A DNA stretch of 10,212 nt from an uncultured Carnobacterium sp. GTDB taxonomy: Bacteria; Bacillota; Bacilli; Lactobacillales; Aerococcaceae. Location: positions 1 through 10,212 of the forward strand of contig CALALK010000290.1 of the NCBI GenBank assembly GCA_937923125.1, read 5' to 3'. Position numbers and translations under genes: made by a program. The notes under the pieces were generated by a model. That model was not told the origin of the DNA, searched no databases, and saw nothing but the letters and a program-made list of their open reading frames with translations. Below are positions 6,977-10,212 of the stretch, piece after piece (position 1 is the first letter of the stretch; each line of letters opens with the position of its first letter).

Positions 6977-6985
6977 ATTCTACCA
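6977..6985 (-). promoter_or_regulatory. Extended -10 promoter candidate for ykuJ
   Basis: TGGTAGAAT on the minus strand: a TGn extension plus TAGAAT (5 of 6 to TATAAT). No good -35 hexamer is found 16-18 bases upstream; extended -10 promoters can do without one. The predicted start would give a 5' leader of about 25-30 bases before the ykuJ ATG. Confidence 0.5.
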
Positions 6986-6991
6986 TAAAAC

Positions 6992-7004
6992 CTATCTCTG
7001 ATAG
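6992..7004. repeat. Inverted repeat CTATC-N3-GATAG in ykuJ promoter region
   Basis: Perfect 5-bp arms around a 3-base centre, just upstream of the extended -10 of ykuJ, where an operator could sit. It could equally be chance in an AT-rich spacer. Confidence 0.35.
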
Positions 7005-7015
7005 TAAGAATAACC

Positions 7016-7036
7016 ACTCTATTTAAGAGTTTTTTA
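7016..7036. terminator. Short hairpin after the oxidoreductase gene
   Basis: ACTCT and AGAGT form a 5-bp stem around a 5-base loop. Read on the plus strand it is followed by six T, the better terminator orientation. Read on the minus strand, the direction of the upstream gene, the stem is preceded by an A run and followed by GGTTATTC, a poor U tract. It may still be the weak 3' end of the glycosyltransferase-oxidoreductase transcript. The remaining bases of the 6944-7033 gap hold only the ykuJ promoter and Shine-Dalgarno. Confidence 0.35.
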
Positions 7037-7912
7037 TTCATTTGGTAGGTTCCAATATAATTTAATTAAAGCTTGAGTTCCATCATCTGCAAAGCCATCA
7101 TCACAAAGCGTTTCGTAGAGTTTTTTGGCTTGTAGAGTCGCCGGTAAAAACAGACGCATTCTTTCTGCTTCATCGAGTGCAATTCCCAAGTCTTTTAGGA
7201 AATGTTTTGCAAAGAAACCTGGAGAATAATCTTCTTTTAAAATACGAGGTCCGTAATTTGAAAGTGACCAGTTTGCGGCACTTCCTGCGCCAACTGTTTG
7301 TAATACCTTGTCCATGTCTAAGCCTGCAGCTTTCGCATAAACGAGCATCTCCGTTAATCCAGTCATCGTTCCTGCAATCATAATTTGATTGGCCATTTTC
7401 GTATGTTGGCCAGCACCAGCTGTGCCTTGGAGTGTAATCGTCTTAGAGAAGCAATCTAATACTGGATATACTTTTTCTAATGTTTCTTCTGTACCACCAA
7501 CCATCGTAGAAAGCGTTCCGTTTTTAGCACCAAGGTCCCCACCTGATACAGGTGCGTCTAGCGCTTCCCAAGAGCGTGCTGCAGCTTCTTCGGCGATGCG
7601 TTTAGCTAAAGTTGGTGTACTTGTGGTAAGATCCACCACCACGAGATGCTCTTTCGTAGACTTGAAGATCCCTTGGTCACCAAAGTAAACTTCTTCCACA
7701 TCTTTTGGATAACCAACGATGGTTAACACTGCATCTGCAAGATTAGCAACTTCTGTAGGCGTATCCGCCCAAGTTGCTCCTTCTTCTAAAAGGTCTAATG
7801 CTCTTTCTTTCGTACGGTTGTACACTACAACATTATATTTTTTTAGTAAATGGCGAATCATAGATTTCCCCATCACGCCTGTTCCGATAAATCCAATTGT
7901 TTTAATGGTCAT
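7034..7912 (-). CDS. NAD(P)-dependent oxidoreductase, 3-hydroxyisobutyrate dehydrogenase family
   Basis: A 292-residue beta-hydroxyacid dehydrogenase. With this start, the Rossmann motif GFIGTGVMG is at 7-15, DLTTSTP (94-100) is the DxSTxxP-like cofactor loop, the substrate-site signature DAPVSGG is at 119-125, the catalytic lysine is K172 in TKMANQ, and KDLG (240-243) is the conserved C-terminal pair. The family oxidises 3-hydroxyisobutyrate, tartronate semialdehyde, 6-phosphogluconate-like or succinic semialdehyde-type substrates, and the sequence alone does not say which; Bacillus YkwC is the kind of relative I would expect. NRT (35-37 of the longer reading) after strand 2 could favour NADP, but this is weak. 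The start at 7912 is chosen over 7921 because AAAGGA (7921-7926) is correctly spaced only for 7912. The gene overlaps the glycosyltransferase by 11 bases. Confidence 0.88.
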   Translation of the reverse strand: MTIKTIGFIGTGVMGKSMIRHLLKKYNVVVYNRTKERALDLLEEGATWADTPTEVANLADAVLTIVGYPKDVEEVYFGDQGIFKSTKEHLVVVDLTTSTPTLAKRIAEEAAARSWEALDAPVSGGDLGAKNGTLSTMVGGTEETLEKVYPVLDCFSKTITLQGTAGAGQHTKMANQIMIAGTMTGLTEMLVYAKAAGLDMDKVLQTVGAGSAANWSLSNYGPRILKEDYSPGFFAKHFLKDLGIALDEAERMRLFLPATLQAKKLYETLCDDGFADDGTQALIKLYWNLPNE

Positions 7913-9137
7913 TTTCTTCATCCTTTAACTCGTTCGTCGATAAACGTAAAAATTTCATCAGGCTCATAATATTATGAGAATGTTCTTGATTCCATTGATA
8001 GCCGTTAATCGCAGCCTCATAGAAATCTACAATTCTTTCGCCAAATGTTTCAGAAGAAATTTCAGCTAATAATTGGTCTTGCAACGCTGAAACTTCGGCT
8101 TCATTCCCTAACTGGTTTTCAATATAGCCTAAGACACAATCTGCAATATCCGCATCTGTTTCAAATAACATTCCTAAAGCATCTGCTGTAATAAGACTGC
8201 TTAAGTAATCGTTCTTCTTAGCAATGACTGGAACGCGGTTAACAAGTGCCTCTAGGTAAGTTAATCCTTGGCTTTCAGATTCAGATGCATTCACATAAAG
8301 GTCCGCCATTTGATAGTACTTATAAACCATTTCATTTTTGATTTCGCCCACAAATTGAACAAAATCGTTCATGCCAAGTTCTGCCACTTGTGCTTCCAGT
8401 TTTTCTCTTTCAGGTCCGCCACCAGCAATACATAAGCGCACATTTGGCTTACTTTCCACAATGGCTGGTAATGCCGCAATCACAGCAGCGATATTTTTTT
8501 CTTGTGACAAACGACTAAGAGATAGTAGCACCACTTCATCATCTGAATAGCCAAGCTCACTTCTTAAAGCATTGGCAACTTCTAGCTCTTGCGGAGGAAC
8601 AACGACTCCTGTTGGAATCACTCGAACTTCCTGAAGCACTCCATATTCAATCAGCTTATCTTTTGTCATTTGACTTGGAGCAACCACTCCACTTGTTTGA
8701 TTACAAAATGATTTTGAAAGATACGCTACGTGACTTGGACGTAACACTTTTCCTTTAGCAATATAGTGTAAATATTTTTCATACATTGTATGGTACGTAT
8801 GAATCGTTGGAATCTTCAACATTGCAGCAATTAATTTACCTGCCAACCCAAGACTAAACTCCGTCTGAGTATGAATGATATCCAATTCATTTTCTTTCGC
8901 AATTCGGTAAGCTTTCCCTAGGCCTTGAATCGCCACACGACGATCCTTGAACGCAAAGAACGGAATACTGCCTAATCGAACAATATTCTCTTCCGGTTCC
9001 GTTACCTTTGGATCCGTTGTTGTAAAAATAATTACCTTATGCCCTTGTCTTTCTAAATCCTCTTTTAATACACGTATTGAAGTCGCAACTCCACTCACTT
9101 GTGGAAAGTACGTATCTGTAAATATACCGATTCGCAT
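7902..9137 (-). CDS. GT4 glycosyltransferase, probable alpha-monoglucosyl-diacylglycerol synthase
   Basis: A 411-residue GT-B fold retaining glycosyltransferase. The N-terminal MRIGIFTDTYFPQVSGVATS, the HTYHTMYEKYLHYIAKG region (113-129) and IPTGV (174-178) are the pattern of membrane glycolipid synthases of Gram-positive cocci. In the C-terminal half, SRLSQEKN (208-215) supplies the R209/K214 pair that binds the nucleotide-sugar phosphates, GGGPE is at 239-243, and the EX7E motif is E288 to E296 in ESQGLTYLEAL. Such enzymes move glucose from UDP-glucose to diacylglycerol on the inner face of the membrane, making the first glycolipid used as bilayer component and lipoteichoic acid anchor. There is no signal or transmembrane helix; membrane contact is through basic and amphipathic patches. 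Acceptor identity is inferred from family resemblance. A strong promoter and a full AAGGAGGT ribosome binding site precede it. It is the first gene of a two-gene unit. Confidence 0.85.
   Translation of the reverse strand: MRIGIFTDTYFPQVSGVATSIRVLKEDLERQGHKVIIFTTTDPKVTEPEENIVRLGSIPFFAFKDRRVAIQGLGKAYRIAKENELDIIHTQTEFSLGLAGKLIAAMLKIPTIHTYHTMYEKYLHYIAKGKVLRPSHVAYLSKSFCNQTSGVVAPSQMTKDKLIEYGVLQEVRVIPTGVVVPPQELEVANALRSELGYSDDEVVLLSLSRLSQEKNIAAVIAALPAIVESKPNVRLCIAGGGPEREKLEAQVAELGMNDFVQFVGEIKNEMVYKYYQMADLYVNASESESQGLTYLEALVNRVPVIAKKNDYLSSLITADALGMLFETDADIADCVLGYIENQLGNEAEVSALQDQLLAEISSETFGERIVDFYEAAINGYQWNQEHSHNIMSLMKFLRLSTNELKDEENDH
7921..7926 (-). promoter_or_regulatory. Shine-Dalgarno deciding the oxidoreductase start
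   Basis: AAAGGA, eight bases before the ATG at 7912 and inside the 3' end of the glycosyltransferase gene. It abuts the ATG at 7921 with no spacer, so that earlier ATG is unlikely to be used. Confidence 0.75.
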
Positions 9138-9141
9138 ACTT

Positions 9142-9149
9142 ACCTCCTT
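9142..9149 (-). promoter_or_regulatory. Full-consensus Shine-Dalgarno of the glycosyltransferase
   Basis: AAGGAGGT on the minus strand, the complete complement of the 16S rRNA 3' end, four bases before the ATG at 9137. It is the strongest ribosome binding site in the window and fixes this start. Confidence 0.85.
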
Positions 9150-9188
9150 AAGTTTGAAATAAACAAAATTATTTCTATTATCCTTTCC

Positions 9189-9217
9189 ATTATAAACGAT
9201 ACACGCTGTAGTGTCAC
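9189..9217 (-). promoter_or_regulatory. Sigma-A type promoter of the glycosyltransferase unit
   Basis: The -35 is GTGACA (9212-9217, 5 of 6 to TTGACA), followed by an exact 17-base spacer and a perfect -10 TATAAT (9189-9194). The expected transcript start near 9182 leaves a leader of about 45 bases. Confidence 0.85.
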
Positions 9218-9219
9218 TA
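9209..9219. repeat. Palindrome TAGTG-N-CACTA over the -35 box
   Basis: Perfect 5-bp arms with a one-base centre that cover the whole -35 hexamer of the glycosyltransferase promoter. Beside it, TACACGCTGTA (9200-9210) has TACA/TGTA arms in the spacer. A repressor bound here would block the promoter; no known operator was recognised. Confidence 0.4.
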
Positions 9220-9226
9220 ATAGCAT

Positions 9227-9260
9227 ATAAAAAAGGAAGCTCACTTAGTTGAACTTCCTT
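9227..9260 (-). terminator. Intrinsic terminator of the CPBP gene
   Basis: On the minus strand an 11-bp stem (AAGGAAGTTCA with TGAGCTTCCTT, one G-U pair) encloses a six-base loop and runs into a stretch of T followed by ATA. The base of the stem overlaps the TAA stop of the CPBP gene. It separates that gene from the glycosyltransferase promoter directly downstream. Confidence 0.88.
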
Positions 9261-9819
9261 ACTTTCTATAGATTATTATGAAATTAATCATCGAATGTAG
9301 TAACATCGAATTCAAAACGGAACCTGATTGCATCCTTAATCCAAATAGAAGAAAAGCTATACAGAAAAAATAAACAATACTTTTAACATCAAAAGCAAAA
9401 TGAAAGACGATAAAAACAACTGTTCCAAGTATAAATGAAAAGACGATATTTTCAGCATTATAAGCAATCTCTCTACAAATTATTTCCTCGATAATCGGCG
9501 TCAATAGGATAGCAGATATTTTTGTATGTAAAGCAAATTCATTACTTTCTTTTTTAGTCAATACTAAAAGAAAAACGATCGCTATTACTCCATATATGAT
9601 AAGAAGTGGCAAATCAAGCGTAAAAGACATAGGAGTGCTTATTTGAAAATAAACCAGAAGAACCAAGAAAAACGTTGTCTTAAAGATATCCCTGGCTGTT
9701 TTTAAGTATTCTTCTGACTTAATCCATTTTTTCAGTGAATGATATAACCCATAAGAAAAGAGGACTACTAGAAAATAAATAAAAATCGAGATAGTTGTAT
9801 TTTGTATTGTCGAAAGCAT
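9259..9819 (-). CDS. CPBP family intramembrane metalloprotease-like protein
   Basis: A 186-residue, very hydrophobic protein with about five to six predicted membrane segments (roughly 9-25, 48-62, 69-88, 101-110, 125-143, 146-161 and the C-terminal stretch). The three CPBP/Abi (CAAX-protease-like) motifs are present in order: EEIICR (111-116, EExxxR), FIVFH (136-140, FxxxH) and H175-SMI-N179 (HxxxN). All metal-binding or catalytic positions are therefore kept, so it may be active. In Lactobacillales such proteins are often linked to bacteriocin immunity or to maturation of exported peptides; no bacteriocin gene is seen here. At 186 residues it is on the short side for the family. The ATG has AGGAGGACATT upstream. 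The gene stands alone between a promoter and a terminator, and it is visibly more AT-rich than its neighbours (three 60-base rows I counted had 14-20 G+C). Confidence 0.85.
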   Translation of the reverse strand: MLSTIQNTTISIFIYFLVVLFSYGLYHSLKKWIKSEEYLKTARDIFKTTFFLVLLVYFQISTPMSFTLDLPLLIIYGVIAIVFLLVLTKKESNEFALHTKISAILLTPIIEEIICREIAYNAENIVFSFILGTVVFIVFHFAFDVKSIVYFFCIAFLLFGLRMQSGSVLNSMLLHSMINFIIIYRK

Positions 9820-9890
9820 AATGTCCTCCTGTATGATTTTTAAAGTTAATTCACTTATTTTACTAGTTAAGCATGCACTTTAAATTGATT

Positions 9891-9896
9891 ATTATA
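9891..9896 (-). promoter_or_regulatory. -10 box candidate for the CPBP gene
   Basis: A perfect TATAAT about 72 bases before the ATG. The hexamer 17 bases upstream (TGCTAA) is a poor -35, so the promoter may be weak or need an activator. The 9820-9936 gap otherwise contains the palindrome described separately and the CPBP ribosome binding site. Confidence 0.5.
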
Positions 9897-9906
9897 GAAA
9901 TTTCTA
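9895..9906. repeat. 12-bp perfect palindrome overlapping the CPBP -10
   Basis: TAGAAATTTCTA, self-complementary over all 12 bases, sharing two bases with the TATAAT box. Position and symmetry fit a dimeric regulator site; its base composition also makes chance occurrence plausible. Confidence 0.4.
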
Positions 9907-9936
9907 GTAACTTTTAGCATCGTTTAAGTTCAAAAC

Positions 9937-9966
9937 AAAAAAAGACAAGGCCCTATAAACCTTGTC
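9937..9966 (-). terminator. Intrinsic terminator of the tRNA operon
   Basis: GACAAGG (9960-9966 on the minus strand) pairs with CCTTGTC (9944-9950) around a nine-base loop, followed by seven T. It lies 10 bases after the end of tRNA-Leu and ends the Gln-Cys-Leu transcript. Confidence 0.93.
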
Positions 9967-9976
9967 GTTACGCGTA

Positions 9977-10060
9977 TACCGGCGGCCGGGGTCGAACCGG
10001 CACGCCCTCGCGGGCACTGGATTTTGAGTCCAGCGCGTCTGCCAATTCCGCCACGCCGGC
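9977..10060 (-). tRNA. tRNA-Leu(CAA)
   Basis: An 84-base class II tRNA. Acceptor strands GCCGGCG and CGCCGGT pair in full (one G-U), discriminator A. The anticodon stem CTGGA/TCCAG encloses CTCAAAA, giving anticodon CAA, which reads UUG. A long variable arm (GCCC...GGGC type) and GGTTCGACCCC in the T arm are present. The 3' CCA is not encoded (the next bases are TAC). It is the last gene of the tRNA operon, just before the terminator. Confidence 0.97.
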
Positions 10061-10069
10061 ATATCAGGA

Positions 10070-10140
<71 letters not shown>

Positions 10141-10158
10141 ACCAAAATATAAAAAAAA

Positions 10159-10212
10159 CTGGGGTAGCTGGATTCGAACCAACGAATGACGGAGTCAAAG
10201 TCCGTTGCCTTA
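10159..10212 (-). tRNA. tRNA-Gln(UUG), 5' part beyond the window
   Basis: The last 54 bases of a tRNA. The anticodon stem ACGGA/TCCGT encloses CTTTGAC, giving TTG, which reads CAA/CAG. The T arm GGTTCGAATCC and the 3' acceptor strand TACCCCA with discriminator G are present; CCA is not encoded. The 5' acceptor and most of the D arm lie past base 10212. A run of eight T follows the tRNA. Confidence 0.93.

Noticed and set aside
7913..7921. Upstream ATG for the oxidoreductase
   Set aside because: The Shine-Dalgarno AAAGGA is directly adjacent to it with no spacer, while the ATG at 7912 has normal spacing.
9820..9936. Attachment site or mobile element next to the tRNA genes
   Set aside because: No integrase, transposase, terminal repeats or duplicated tRNA 3' end was found between tRNA-Leu and the CPBP gene.

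Overview
The window comes from a low-GC Gram-positive bacterium. The gene order yqeG-yqeH-yhbY-nadD-yqeK-rsfS-yqeM-tmcAL, strong GGAGG-type ribosome binding sites, the YkuJ family protein and the HxAH variant of the NadD active site together point to Lactobacillales (something near Carnobacteriaceae, Aerococcaceae or Streptococcaceae). The sequence alone does not fix the genus. Every supported gene is on the minus strand, so the description below runs from high to low coordinates, which is the direction of transcription.

Region 1 (10212 to 9937) is the end of a tRNA operon: tRNA-Gln(UUG, cut by the window edge), tRNA-Cys(GCA) and tRNA-Leu(CAA), closed by a clear intrinsic terminator. Region 2 (about 9906 to 9227) is a single AT-rich gene for a small CPBP-type intramembrane protease-like protein with its own promoter and terminator. 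Region 3 (9219 to 7034) is a two-gene transcription unit behind a near-consensus promoter: a GT4 glycosyltransferase of the alpha-monoglucosyl-diacylglycerol synthase type, overlapping a 3-hydroxyisobutyrate-dehydrogenase-family oxidoreductase. Region 4 (about 7004 to 6662) carries ykuJ, with an extended -10 promoter, followed by a long hairpin.

Region 5 (6633 to 1) is one tightly packed run of ten genes: hom, thrB, yqeG, yqeH, yhbY, nadD, yqeK, rsfS, yqeM-like methyltransferase and tmcAL (cut by the window edge). Junctions are overlaps or gaps of 1 to 16 bases. At several of them the Shine-Dalgarno sequence lies inside the upstream gene or on its stop codon. The run joins two steps from aspartate semialdehyde to phosphohomoserine (hom, thrB) with ribosome assembly and silencing factors (YqeH, YhbY, RsfS), NAD synthesis (NadD), Ap4A removal (YqeK), a HAD phosphatase linked to phospholipid synthesis (YqeG) and tRNA-Met modification (TmcAL).

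I saw no previously undescribed system here. This is mostly a conserved housekeeping region. The points that deserve a second look are a shortened regulatory (ACT-like) tail on homoserine dehydrogenase, a long hairpin immediately before hom that leaves almost no room for a separate promoter, palindromes lying on three promoters, and the AT-rich orphan CPBP gene beside the tRNA operon.
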